NCBI GenBank assembly: GCA_902702965.1
Contig: CACRXP010000001.1
Location: 4,940,447 to 5,004,446, forward strand
Length of the DNA: 64,000 nt
Reading direction: 5' to 3'
Source: Spirometra erinaceieuropaei
Lineage: Eukaryota > Platyhelminthes > Cestoda > Diphyllobothriidea > Diphyllobothriidae
Shown here: in pieces, positions 35,591 to 48,200 of the stretch
Position numbering within the stretch: position 1 is the first letter of the stretch
Layout: the number at the start of each line of letters is the position of its first letter
The notes under the pieces: model-generated
The model's input: the letters and a program-made list of their open reading frames with translations, nothing else
Database searches by the model: none
Told to the model about the DNA's origin: nothing
Translations under genes and position numbers: made by a program

Positions 35591-38379
35591 CAAACATGCA
35601 ACAACAAGAATTTCGCAAAGAAAGTATGAATTCAGCGTGATCGTTGCTATTTTAAATGAAGTGCAAGATTTCGTGAGCGCCGAGAACGTTTTTAACATTG
35701 TCATCTTTAGAGAAAATCTTTGCGGTCAATGCAGTCGAAGTTTTTTGATTTGCTTACCAATTTTGCGTGCCGTCTACTGGCTTTCAAGCATATGTGCATC
35801 AAAATATCGGTTGTCTGCCCAAGTGGACGGCCACCCAGTCAAGATCTGTTTGCTCGAAAAATCCATAGATTGGAGCTCTCACATTCTTTACCTACAGTGT
35901 GGAAGAGAATTTCTATCCTGGTTTATTTTTTCCACCATGGTCACTTTCTAGTACATTGAGGGCATACGAGCGCTCAGAGGAGGATAGCTGAGGCTCAGAA
36001 GAAACAGAGCGTTCGTCGGATCTAAGTTACTCAATAAGTCACTTCGATAACGCGTTCATTGCCACAATATGTCCCCTTTTTACCTGAACAGACTGAGCAA
36101 TTTTGTCTGTGATGATGGACAGCGACATCACCCACATGCAGGTGCTCACATTCCCCTATTAAAAATCAGTGAAACAAGATTAATTTTTTAAAAAAACAAC
36201 ATTTTGACCTCTTGACAGATCATACAGACGAAGTTTGCGTCATCCGCCCCGGTCTCCTGTGCTGATGGGTACTGGCGCCGTTATTTGTATCCTGTTGTTT
36301 GCTTAGTCGTTACCGCAAATGTCCTGTGCAGAAATCAGGCACTTTTGCCTTCTTGCATTTTCCATGATTTAAGTGCCATTACTGAGTCTTTTTTTCGCGT
36401 TTTTCTTCTTCTTCACTTTACCGCTTCCCGTACCTGCGGATTCGCGGAGATTTTGAACTGTTTTGTTTCGATCCTTCCTGTCCCTCGTGTTTGAATTTTT
36501 TAGTTGACGAACATTTTGTGTCTTCTCAGAGTTAAGACTACCACAGCTGTCCATCAGCCACCCTCTGCCCTGTACCTATCGCAACTCCCTTCCCTTTCTC
36601 TTCCATTGGTTTCTGATAAGCACATAGTGAGTTCAGTTCAGCCCGGTGTAGATCGGTTGCCGAAGAGGCCTGCAGTGTAAATGACAATTGGATCTTCAAA
36701 AAATAAGTGTTGGACAAACTTAACTCTAAGTGGGGGGGGGGGGCGCTGCGTTTCCTACAAAAAATATGCGAAAAGAATGGGGGAAACACGGCAAAGATAA
36801 GTAGTTGTACAGATTCACGATAAATGAAGCCTTCACGCCAGTTGTGGTGTAAATGCTCTGGGTAAAGTTCAGAAGGTTTTGAACTGAGGTCAGTTAGTGA
36901 GACTTGTTGCCCGGGTAAATTTACGTCGGGAAATTAACTAAAAAGAATCGAGGCACATGAGCGCAATCGATGAACTGATGACACCATGCAGCAGACGAAC
37001 ACAAAGCCCGGGTTAAAGCAAGCTGTAACCAGCTGTGCGTATTCCTGCACATTCAAACAATAGTACAGAAAAGTTCAGGTGTACAAGGAAATGCAAAAGG
37101 GAAGATCGAAAATGTGTATGAACCTACAGCCCCGAGCTGGTCAACCAATTGACTAAAGTCCACATTCATACACACGTTTCTGTCAGTTGATTATATCGCA
37201 TAACTACGTGTGCTTAGGTTTGTTAGTTAACATCAAAGAACGCATTTTAAATTTCTTGTACTTATGCTTTAGACTATCAGGCAAACCTTTCGGAGTATGT
37301 GATCCTGAAGCAGGAACATAGTATGCAAGACGTGCACACGGTGCACAAACTTGTTAATTAACAATGCTGTCTGCTTAAATGGACAGAACACTATCGTAGA
37401 GCAAGTATTCTTATTCTATGAGCTGAATAAAGAAAGTGGGATTGCCCGGTAAAAAATTTCCCCACAACTGGTTCGGCAGTCATCGAAATCTGGAGTGACC
37501 CCAATATTATGCACTACGAGTTTAAACAACCTCGAAACAATGAGGAGAACCAGTAAATCCCATATGTGAAAGTGAAAATTACATTGGGCCTGATATTCCG
37601 ATTAATCAACGTCCACCGAGTCCAGAACAAGAAGCATTATATGAAACCTGTGAAGTTTGACCAAATTTCATCCGCAAAATTTCAAAAAAGGTTTTTGAGG
37701 CCTACGCTGGGCATACCTTATTTGGATATTACGTCCGAAACACGAAATGACCCCAGGCCCAGTCTGATCCTGATTTATTTCCAATCATTTGACGACCAAC
37801 GCTTCATCTGAACTTGCATTTCAAGAAGAACACCTTTTGTGATGAGGAAAACGCCGCTGGAGAATCTCAAAAATAACCAGTTTGCAAATGCATATTAAGT
37901 ATGTCTTTCACGTCAATTTCAAGATGCTCTGAAGCCGCGTAAATAACCAAAATTAATTATGAAGGTCCTGGTTATGAGCCCCATATATGAACTAGTTGAT
38001 CGACTTTAAGAACCACTTCATTCTGCGACACAAAGCAATTCAACGTTAGAAGAAAAAATGGCGATCAGTAGGCCGGCGTTGTGGTTGGTCGCCGCCTTTG
38101 GAGATTGATGGGTCCCCCCTGCAATCAATACGGTAAATGCGTATCGTTGATACTTGCAATGGTTTACGTCCTCATGTCATTCTTTGCGTGCGTGATTCGT
38201 ATGAGAGAGGGAAGATAAGGTGAGCCAGACGCTGGAAACTTCATCCCTTGGAGCTTTTGTGTACGTCGTGGTTCGCTACTATTTGTGGTTTGGCGAGCCG
38301 TCAGCTGACGGGATAACTCGGTTTTACTCTGGACTGAGAAGCAGACTGCAGTGGCTTCTTCTCGACGTGACTTTAACGG
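35591..38379. other. No supported gene
   Basis: Short overlapping frames only. A G tract of twelve residues lies at about 36,733-36,744. The two opposite frames around 35,637-35,959 are likely part of decayed repeat DNA next to the Penelope-like remnant, but no block could be aligned. Confidence 0.4.
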
Positions 38380-38600
38380 AACTCTTAAATGTCTAAGGTC
38401 CTATTTGCCTTTACAGCTTGGTAAATTCAGAGTGAAGACTGGGCTATGTGTGCCAAGCGTAGGCGGGCTGTGTAGCTCTGTTAGCCATTGTGACTGCGTC
38501 TGCCAGAAGTCTTCTTAACATTGCCAACATAACAAGGTAAGTGAGGAGAGTGAGAATGCAGTAGGTGTTGCATAAGTCCGCCTTGCCATAAACTAACTCA
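38380..38600 (-). repeat. Dispersed repeat R, minus-strand piece
   Basis: Read on the minus strand from 38,600, it begins with TTAGTTTATGG and GGACTTATGCAAC, then continues through CTCACTCTCC to AAGAAGACTTC. The same order (TTAGTTTATAG, GGACTTATGCAGC, CACTCTCC, AAGAAGTCC) occurs at 44,974 on the plus strand. It stands head to head with the plus-strand copy that starts near 38,780. The lower boundary is approximate. Confidence 0.5.
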
Positions 38601-38781
38601 CACGCCACTCACCAGTACTGAGCCGATGCAGTGGGAAGCACGGTGGGCGTTGTCGCTCACTCGCTCGCAAATCCAGACATATGTATGAGATGATGATGGT
38701 TCGATAGTTGCATCCAACGATGTCCACCTTGTGCTCAACAGCGAGGTAAAACAGGCGCGGTGACCGGAGCGTGAGAGTGTA

Positions 38782-38961
38782 CTTGCGCAGCATCTGCGGC
38801 ACCCTCCCCTCCCACACACCTGGACCCGGTGTCAAGGAAGAGTCAAGAAGACCGGAGGAGGGAGGGCGCAGGTGGGTGGTGCGGCCGGACCCGCACTTTG
38901 CCTCCCCCCCCCTCCACACGCTCTGGTCCACAAAAAACGCTTGACCAGGGTTTTGACCAAT

Positions 38962-39008
<47 letters not shown>

Positions 39009-39160
39009 AAGGGAGGTGAATGACTGGGCAGTCGTGCACACGGCTTATATACACAGCGGGAGCACACACGCATCTATCGCCAGAGAAACAGGTGCCATAA
39101 AACTGCCAGCGCACACCAGGCTGTGGGGGTCACAGTTTGCTGATCATGGCATAGCAGATT
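38782..39160 (+). repeat. Dispersed repeat R with internal AAC array
   Basis: Aligns by eye with 44,998-45,240 (shared blocks GCAGCAT, AAGAAG-CCGGAG, GGAGGGCGCAGG, CTGGTCCACAA, TTT-GACCAAT) and, past the array, with 48,699-48,780 (shared GCATCTA, CCAGCGC, CAGGCTG, CATGGCATAGCAGAT). This copy shows what the 45.0 kb and 48.7 kb pieces looked like before the RTE element inserted. The unit has no coding capacity. Confidence 0.65.
38962..39006 (+). repeat. (AAC)15 microsatellite
   Basis: Fifteen perfect AAC units. The corresponding site in the copy at about 45,170-45,190 has only scattered CAACA and CAACG triplets, so the array looks like an expansion within the dispersed repeat. Open frames across it (poly-Asn on plus; poly-Val, Leu or Cys on minus) are artefacts. 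Confidence 0.95.
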
Positions 39161-39584
39161 CTCACAAACATTGGGGATATGCGTGCGGATACCAGACTGT
39201 CAAACAATGACTGCCTTCCACCCAAAGAGGTGGCTCTGCCGATGCACTGAATCAAAAGGAGGGTCAGACTGCACGGAGTCCTTTCAAGTCCATAATTCCT
39301 GTCTCTGGTTTTCCACGCACACCTTGAGGCACGTGTTGGGCGACATCGTTTACGATGGTCCAGCTGCTGTGTTTCGCTGTTTGTGTATAAAGCCGGGTTC
39401 GTGAGACGGTTGGTGGGTTGACCATGTGCCCCTAAAACGGGCCACGCGGTATATGCGCTGGACGAACACAGGGGGCTAGATCATAGTCCGGCAGGCGTAA
39501 CTGGGGATGCGCACCCATAACAAGGGCCAACATTGCGGGTGCGGCGGCAGTTCCAGGCGTCGACTCACGCCGCTCCTATGCGGA

Positions 39585-39810
39585 TCCGGGCTGCACTCCT
39601 TTTTCCAGTTGTGTAAAATCCTGGTCTGTTGTACGTAGTGGATTAGGGGATGCGGTGGTACGCCCAGGTGCGAGTTTCCGCGGTGCTAGCCACATGCGTC
39701 TCCTCCCGCCCCCGGTCTTCTTGATTTGGTCGTGACACCGTACCAACGTAGAGATGGAGGGGGGGAGGTGCGGCAGATGCTGTACAGGTCCGCTACTACT
39801 ATAAACTAAT
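39585..39810 (-). repeat. Dispersed repeat R, second minus-strand copy
   Basis: On the minus strand it begins TTAGTTTATAGTAGTAG, then GTACAGCATCTGCCGCACC, TCAAGAAGACCGG, GGGCGGGAGG and ends near CCAGGATTTTAC. This is the same block order as at 38,782 and 44,974. It lacks the AAC array and the distal part. Confidence 0.6.
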
Positions 39811-42800
39811 TCACGCACGTCACCGCTCCTGCTCTCATTCTACTGTGGAGCAAAGGGTGAACGACGGTCGAACTGTCGGATTGACTAAGAACACAAGACG
39901 CCCAAGGCGCATGTCGTTATGAGTGACTGGCTGGTGGAATTTCCATTCCGTAAAGTGCATTTGAAAAGGAACCTAAGCCTTGAAGCGGACGTCTAAAGGC
40001 CACGTCGGTTGCCCCTGCCTTCCTACGTGATTTTTATTTGGACCCACGATCATTACGACGTAGAATTTTGGATAATGGTCAAGCAGAAAGGTCTGTCCCG
40101 CCACCTACAACTGTGGCTCTTCTTAGCATTGCATGTTGTTCGTGCATCCTAGTTTATAGTTGTCGCTCAGGTTCTTCAACGTACTTTTAATTTACTCACC
40201 TACAGTCGTGCGATGGGAGACCAGCTTTTTCCTAAAATTGCGCCCTTCATTCGCAGCTGTTGGCGGCTAAGTGTGAAGGGAGTCTTGCGGACATTTCTGA
40301 GTCCGAGTGACTCCAACAGTCCAGCGATGTTTCCGGTAAGCTTTCTACATAAGTGGTGCTTTTCCATGGTTAACACTGTTTGACTTCTTCTGACTTTTTG
40401 CAGCCACAGTTCTCTCTGCAAACATCTGTTAATATCCTCTAGCTCAAAACAGTTCTACTTAGTTGTCTGGTTCACTCCCCTTAGAAGCTAGCCTAATGTA
40501 AATGGTCAGAACTCCCCTACAAGGTTTACACACATAGTTTTGCCTGCGAAATTGCTGCAAACCGTTTTCGCCAGTCAACCCCCGCGTTAGCACCCAACCA
40601 GAGCATCTAAGAGGGAGTTTTCGGTTGAATTCTTCCGTCCATGCTACTTTGGCCATACACTACAGACGCCCAGTGCTTTGCGCGGTCATCCAGCGGTCGT
40701 TTTAGAGTCCTACGGTTATGCACAAGAAGGCAGCCATACAGACTCACGGGAGCACGCTGACGCAAACAGACGCCACAGACTCCTGTTTCTAGTAGTGACC
40801 GATTCCCAATGTACTGCGCATGATTTCACTCATGAAAAACGGAGGAATTCACGAAAAACATCTAAGCACTCCGAAACCTGTCCATCGACCAAAAAATCTA
40901 GTTAATGATGAACTACCTACACTTAAACAGTGCCAAAATAAACAGTAGAGGCAACATTAGATTAGTTATAAATAGCACTATCTTTATAAAAAACGGAAAT
41001 GCCTGAGGTCGGAAGTTTTTTCTAAACGAAAATTACATTAAGGATGTCCGGGAAAACGCCCGGATAGATAAGACAATATAGGCACAACAACGTGTGAACA
41101 ACACTTTCAAAACTCTCGAAGTAAATATCTTCCAAGAAGCAAGGCAATATGAAGTATGGCAGCTGGTCAAGGGCATGATGCTTAATTATGTTTTTAAAAC
41201 TATGTAATGAAAATTGGGTGCGATTTCTCTGTTTTGTACTTTTCGAGATGTGATTGCCTATGGCAAAAGGATTTTTGCATGAGTTCACTAGTCGAAATTG
41301 ACAAACGCAAATGAAAACACAGCGTATTCTGTTTGTCAGAATTAATTTAATCCACAAAATCGCTAAAGGTTTTGTGGAGACGATGGAGATCGCTGTGTGT
41401 TTAAAGGCGTCGTTTGGATATCAGTGAACACGTTATTGATTGCCCGAATAATAGGTTTTGTAATCTTTGTGTAAAAAATTGTAAAAAACAGTAATTTAAA
41501 GTTCTACACGGGTAGGGGGTTTTTGCAAATGACGGTTTGTGTTATTTTAGCAGAGTCACACAGGTATGAGGCTTAATCGCTGAAGAAAATGAATAGCAAT
41601 AATGATGACCTGTGTTGCATATGCTCTTGACCAAATGCAAAACCATCAGTAATAAGCTCCCTTCGGAAGTGGTCCACCCGACTATGGCACTGATGAATAT
41701 CTAGGTCTCTCACAATTCCCATAGCAAATTTGTTGAAAAGGTTGTAACCTTTGGCCTGATTGTGCGTCATCCTGACAACACCGGATAATTTTTTTAACAG
41801 CGGATGAAAAGATGACCACATCTTTACATGTTCGTTGTCTTTTCCCACTTTTTAGTTTTGTTTTACAATTATATATGGACAACATCACTGTTACCTAAAT
41901 GCTCAAATACTGCGCAAACTGTTACTGCTGTGCCCGTTCTGGGTTTAAGTTGCCTACCACACTGGCTGCCAAAAGATGGGCTCTTCGCGGTTGCTCATGC
42001 ACTATATGCATGTGCCCCGAAAAGAGTAGCCTGTTAAGGTTGTCTGTTGAAATTATTACTATTTTAGGTCATAAGTATTCCCATGCTTACCAAGTAACTT
42101 TTGTAAAATGGAAAAAACAAAATTTTTCGACAAGGATGCGTTGATTTGCCTGATTTACCCAGTCAGAAAAATAGAAGTTCATGTTGGCGACCGCTGTTTT
42201 GGTAAGTCTTTCTAATTTCGATTACTATCATTTGACAAAGTAACACACAATTGTACGAATACAGTCTGAAACGATTACAAACTTGCGAAATCGCTTAATC
42301 ATGGGCAACAGTTGATTTCCGCTAAGCACTGATCGGTTTTTTGTTAAGCGTATTCGAGAACAAGTCCTGTAAGTGGAAAAATCCTTAAACAACATCATGT
42401 TCAGCCAACACGTAAAATGGGCAGTATTCGAGATTGAGTTGAGCTGATGAACTAGAGAGTTGTTAGGATGTTTCGGAGATTATGTTATCAACCGTTGAAC
42501 GTAATTGCAGACTGGAAATTAAGCCATGCAGTTGAGATTTTTCTTCTCCAACGTTTAATTACATAAACGTAGCATCGTTACTATAGTCTGAATGGCTATG
42601 ATCACCAAAATTATCTAAGGAGCAACAGCACAGTTCCAAAAAAATTATTTGTCTAAAATAGGGGATTTCGAGTTTTTTCGATTGATATAATATTCATTTG
42701 CGCACTTCTGCTTCAGAATAGCAGATGATGAGAGTTTAGGCTGCGGTTTGAGAAAACGGTCCTTTCTGAATTTGCCGTCGGAAAATTTGTCCCTCCGCTA

Positions 42801-44973
42801 ACAGGAAGCTAACACCTAACCAGAAATCAAAAAATGCAAGATAAACGCTTTCAGTATACCGGTTTAGTTCAGACATAGTTATGAAAACTAACAGACAGTC
42901 GCAAGAAAAATAATTATATATGCACGCTGACTCATAGGTTGCCGACCGCGTTTTATCATAACTGGTTCCTTTTTTGGCGATTAGTTAATATTTTCGAATA
43001 GTCCTCTGCACAATATATGTATTAAAATATGTGTCCATGGCGTGAACGTGGCGTAGAATATGTGGTTAGACAGCCTTAGGGTCGCTTAAACAACGCCGGT
43101 GGCACGTTTCACAGGCTCTTTACTTGCAGTGATCATGACAAAATAACCGCGAACATCTTCTAAGGCAAAAGATGCGCAAGGCGTGAGAAGACCAATTTCT
43201 TCAACTGGGACTTGACACTTTTAAACACTTTTAAGAAGTGGATTTATAGGTTTATCGAAAGAACTGCTTTGATTCTTTTAAGCATTTATCTACAAATCCT
43301 TTTCTTTCGATTAGAACGAGCGGAAGGTGTAAATGTTGACACTAAAATGGAAAGAATTAGCAGAATCGGAAATAAGGCTTTTTACTGGATCCACCTGGTA
43401 GTTGTCAACAGCGTTTTCAAACGCAAGTAGTACCCACTTCGATATATTTCATATCTGTGCAGCTGCTTTCAAAAGGGAGGCATGAGGACGTCTGTGAACA
43501 GCCTGTGTTCTTTGATTAGCAAGAAGGCTCAGAAATTACGATGGTTATTTGTGTGTGTATGCATAAAGGAAGCTTAAGATATCCACACCATTTGTTAAGA
43601 AGGAGCACTACTTTTCAAGAAATAAATAAAAGTCAGCTGCGAGAATTGGTTACTAAGTCAGGACCAGGGAAGTTATGAGCAGATTCAACTATCTTTTTAT
43701 GGACTGTAAAACTGATAATTTTTGGAGAAATTTTTCGGAACGTCGTATCTAATTGTTAATATTTAGGTGCAAGATTTTACGTTGTAGATGTTGGGTAGCC
43801 GTACTTTCATTGCACTGGCATACACTCAGTTAACAGGCTTTCTGCTTCCTGTAACGAGTGTTATTCACATGTGTGCCTTTGGCATTTGTCCAGACATATT
43901 TTTCTGAGGTTGTATATAATCATGATAACTTATTTCTGGCCCGTTTTGCAGGAGGGATGTCTGTGACTGTAAAAGTACCTCCACTGAAGGCAGCACATTA
44001 ACATTTTAGGAGCGGGGACGATTAGGAATGCTGCATTTTGAGATGTATCAGACGCATGGATTTCTCCTAAATTAGTTTGCAAGAATTTAACAAATTAATT
44101 TTGCGCATTATGCAAAATAAAATTCGTCTGTGGAAATGTAGCTAAGCAAACGTACTTTAATTTATCTTTTGGAAAATATCTTGAATTGCCTGAAAGCCTT
44201 TTGGACTTTGTAAGTTGCTGTCCAACTAACAATCAGTATATTATTCCAGTGAAGCAAGATTATTCAGAGAGCTTACGTACTGTTCAGTGCATGTTGGTGC
44301 AAAGAACGGAATGCAGTTACCAATCTTTTAGATCAGATTTTTGTTACTTGGGCGCAATTAAAAGATATATCTGACTAAACCTCCATTAAGACGGGGTAAC
44401 TCTTTGAATTAATGCCACATAATTTTCCACCTAAACATTTCGGAGTTCTTTTTCAGTAGCTGACGCATATTTCACTGCGTTCCATCTGCGGCGTGTACAA
44501 TTTCATTTCCGTATTCTTCCCCATTTCAGAAAATATAAGCAGTGTTCACCTGACTCAGTTGTGAAAACGTCGTCGGCCTCGGTGGGAATAAGGCTCAGAC
44601 CAGTAAGGGAAGTGCCGCCGAGAATTTCACATTTGGGTCAGATTAGTTATTTAAATCTGCCAAAATCACGTAAAAAGGAACGATTTTGTCTCTTCTGCTA
44701 GTGGCTAAATAAGACTAAATAAAGATTAAATACAAGCGCTGGAGTCCAAATTTACTTGAATATTCCGAGAAAGCTGGCTCGAGATTTTCTCATTAGTGTA
44801 CCGATTCTTGCGACTGTTCCAATTTATTCATCGTTGATTTCGCCCTCGGAAGAGGCTGATTTACTGGATCTAGTGGTGCAAGCGAAGTATCTTGCAGTAT
44901 TTCAGCTCCAACAGTTCGAACGCCGTGCAAGTCGATGTTCACCGTGTGCTCCATAGGCAGGTGACCTGCGTGC
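39811..44973. other. No supported gene; one possible short exon
   Basis: AT-rich, with few frames above 80 codons. A minus-strand frame at 40,200-40,448 (about 80 codons, including RELWLQKVRRSQ) has codon-like composition, but its stop lies directly at the apparent GTGAGT donor, so it is not annotated as a gene. The minus frame at 41,573-41,848 has no clear splice sites. No recognisable repeats were seen between 41 and 44.9 kb. Confidence 0.4.
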
Positions 44974-45240
44974 AAATTAGTTTATAGTGAGAGTGGACTT
45001 ATGCAGCATTTACCGCACACTCTCCTTCCTACCTGGGCACTGTATCAAAACAAAATGAAGAAGTCCGGAGATTGGGGAGGGCGCAGGCGGTTGACACGGC
45101 GGGACCCGTACCTACGCAAACCACCAAATCCCCTGGTCCACAACAAACACTCGATAAGGATTTTAACCAATCACAACAGCATCACAACGTGTCAGAAAAC
45201 CAACGGAGATGACCTGGCAGTCATGTTCACGACCTGTATA
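44974..45240 (+). repeat. Dispersed repeat R, part left of the RTE insertion
   Basis: Starts TTAGTTTATAGTGAGAG and shares ordered blocks with 38,782-39,054 and with the reverse complement of 39,585-39,810. It stops at TGTATA, where the RTE-type retrotransposon begins, while the other copy runs on. The distal part of the repeat reappears at 48,699-48,780, on the far side of the retrotransposon. Confidence 0.6.
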
Positions 45241-45277
45241 CTTACTTGTACTTGATACGGCTGCGATCATGCCTGAT

Positions 45278-48200
45278 CTAGCCGGCCTCGATGATGTCCC
45301 GAACAGTACCTCTCCACGCGTGACGGTCTGCGGCAGCAGATCTAGACAGCTCGACCCATTCCCTTCGCCAACGACGGAGACCGAATACCGAAGGTCCAAG
45401 AACCACCTCCATGTCTTGACGGACAGTGTCGAGCCAGGTTTTGAACTGACCCCCTCTTCGACGCCTCCAATGGGGCAACGGTGCCGGGTCGAGGGCAGTA
45501 ACACTGAGCTCCTGAGGTGGACGACGAAGAACATGCCCGAACCACCTCAGTCGTCTTTCTTGGATGGCCTGAGTTATCCTTGCGATGTTGTCGCAGCGAG
45601 CGCGGACTGTCTCATTTGAGACGAAGTCGGTTAACTTCACTCGAAGGATGATCCTCAGGCAGTGGTGGTCAAATACCTCCAGTTTTCGGTCATCCTCCAC
45701 GCGCAAAGCCCAGCATTCACAACCGTAGAGAAGGACAGACCGGACAGATGCACGGTACACGCGAATCTTAGTGGCGATGGAGAGGTCACGTCGGCTCCAC
45801 AGGCATTTCCGAAGGCTTGAGAAAACCCAGCGGGCAGCATCGATTCGGGAGACAACGTCGTCCTTACTCTGTCCGTTAGGCAGCAGCCTCGCCCCGAGGT
45901 ATTTAAAACTGTCCACTTCTTCAAGTTGACAGCCATCAATCCCCAGGGGTGCCTTCTCCTGGTCAGGGATGCAGCTTGAGAATACTTTGGTCTTCCCAGC
46001 GTTTATGGACAAACCGACTGCTTTGGCGACCTCGTTCACCCGTGACACCATAGACTGCAGATCACCATAACTTGAAGCAAGTAAGGCGATATCATCGGCG
46101 TAGTCGAGATCAGTCAGTCGACGTCCGGGTGCAAATTCAACGCCGTCACCGTCGCGTAGGGCCCTCCCGAGGATCCAGTCAATAGCGTAGTTGAACAGTA
46201 TGGGTGACAGGATACAACCCTGTCGGACGCCAGACCGAATACCGAACGGTTGGGAAAGATTGTTACGGACCAGGACTCTTGCAGTAGTGGAGCGATAGTA
46301 GGCCTTGATCATGGCGATGATTTTTGCCGGTACACCATCTAGCGCCATTATCCGCCACAGGGACTCACGGTGAACGGAATCGAACGCGGCGGCAAAGTCA
46401 ACGAAGCAGACGGCCGTCGGTTGTTGGTAGCTATGGCGAAATTCGAGAATGCGCCTCAGTGTGAATATCTGATCTGCGCATCCACGTCCAGCACGAAATC
46501 CGGCTTGGTTGGGCCTCGTCCTTGAGTCACGCACAGCCTGGAATCGCCTGAGTAGGACAATAGCGAAGATCTTCGCAGCAACGTCGATGAGACTTATGCC
46601 GCGGTAGTTCTCGCATCTCGTCTTATCTCCCTTCTTGAGGATAGGTACAAGGATGCCTAAGCCCCAGTCATCAGGAACAACCTCGTCTCTCCACGCTCGT
46701 TCAATCACCTCATGGAGCCAGGGCGCCAGAGTGTCGACACAAGACTTNNNNNNNNNNNNNNNNNNNNNNNNNNNNNNNNNNNNNNNNNNNNNNNNNNNNN
46801 NNNNNNNNNNNNNNNNNNNNNNNNNNNNNNNNNNNNNNNNNNNNNNNNNNNNNNNNNNNNNNNNNNNNNNNNNNNNNNNNNNNNNNNNNNNNNNNNNNNN
46901 NNNNNNNNNNNNNNNNNNNNNNNNNNNNNNNNNNNNNNNNNNNNNNNNNNNNNNNNNNNNNNNNNNNNNNNNNNNNNNNNNNNNNNNNNNNNNNNNNNNN
47001 NNNNNNNNNNNNNNNNNNNNNNNNNNNNNNNNNNNNNNNNNNNNNNNNNNNNNNNNNNNNNNNNNNNNNNNNNNNNNNNNNNNNNNNNNNNNNNNNNNNN
47101 NNNNNNNNNNNNNNNNNNNNNNNNNNNNNNNNNNNNNNNNNNNNNNNNNNNNNNNNNNNNNNNNNNNNNNNNNNNNNNNNNNNNNNNNNNNNNNNNNNNN
47201 NNNNNNNNNNNNNNNNNNNNNNNNNNNNNNNNNNNNNNNNNNNNNNNNNNNNNNNNNNNNNNNNNNNNNNNNNNNNNNNNNNNNNNNNNNNNNNNNNNNN
47301 NNNNNNNNNNNNNNNNNNNNNNNNNNNNNNNNNNNNNNNNNNNNNNNNNNNNNNNNNNNNNNNNNNNNNNNNNNNNNNNNNNNNNNNNNNNNNNNNNNNN
47401 NNNNNNNNNTAAAACAGGTCCGGATTTCTCTGCTTAGGGCCTCAGCAGTGCTGGCTTGCCGGATTTTTGCGACATTGAGGCGTCTAGGACGTGGCATTTT
47501 CGGCGCGGATGAGAGATGAACTTTCAGGCGTGTACGGACGAGGACATGGTCGGACCCATGGGCGTTACCAGTCTCGGCACCACGCATCGATCTGCTATCG
47601 TGAACCCAGCTGCGGAATCTTGAGCTGACTAGTATGTAGTCAATCTGACTGACCGTACGACCATCGTTTGAATACCAGGTCAGCAGATGTTTTTTTCGAT
47701 GCTGGGAGCATGTGTTGGTGACAAGCAGACGGTTTCGATCAGCGAAGTTCAGCAATCTCTCACCATTTTCACATCGGGAACCAAGCCCAAAGCGGCCAAG
47801 AAGATGACTGGTTGTGGAGTCGCCAGGTCCAGTTCGACCATTCCAATCGCCAGCAACAATCAGCAGATCGCGGCGCGGCAGTCTTTCAACTAGCGCTTGC
47901 AACTGAGAGTAAAACGCCTCTTTATCGCGCTGTTGGGCAGCCGAAGTTGGTGAGTACACAGCGACGATGGAGATGTTCGTGAAGTGACCCTTCAGTCGCA
48001 CGTAGGCCATCCGGTCATTGACTGGTTCCCAAGCAAGTAGCGCGAGGTCTGCTTGTTGTGATAGGGCGATCGCCACACCATGCCGACCAGAGGAATCGAG
48101 GGGGCCGCTGTGGTACAGGGTGAAGTGGGATTCGACTCCAGGGATCTTGATTTCACGGGAGCCTGAGTCAGGGAGTCGTACCTCAGACAGACAGCAGACA

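Noticed and set aside
38872..39210. Open frames with long Asn, Val, Leu or Cys runs on both strands
   Set aside because: They are translations of the (AAC)15 microsatellite within a non-coding dispersed repeat.
41573..42144. Frames of 68-91 codons on both strands
   Set aside because: No acceptor and donor pair frames any of them and no motif is recognised.
46635..47519. Plus-strand frames of 241 and 294 codons
   Set aside because: Most of their length is assembly-gap N bases, and the remainder is antisense to the RTE ORF.
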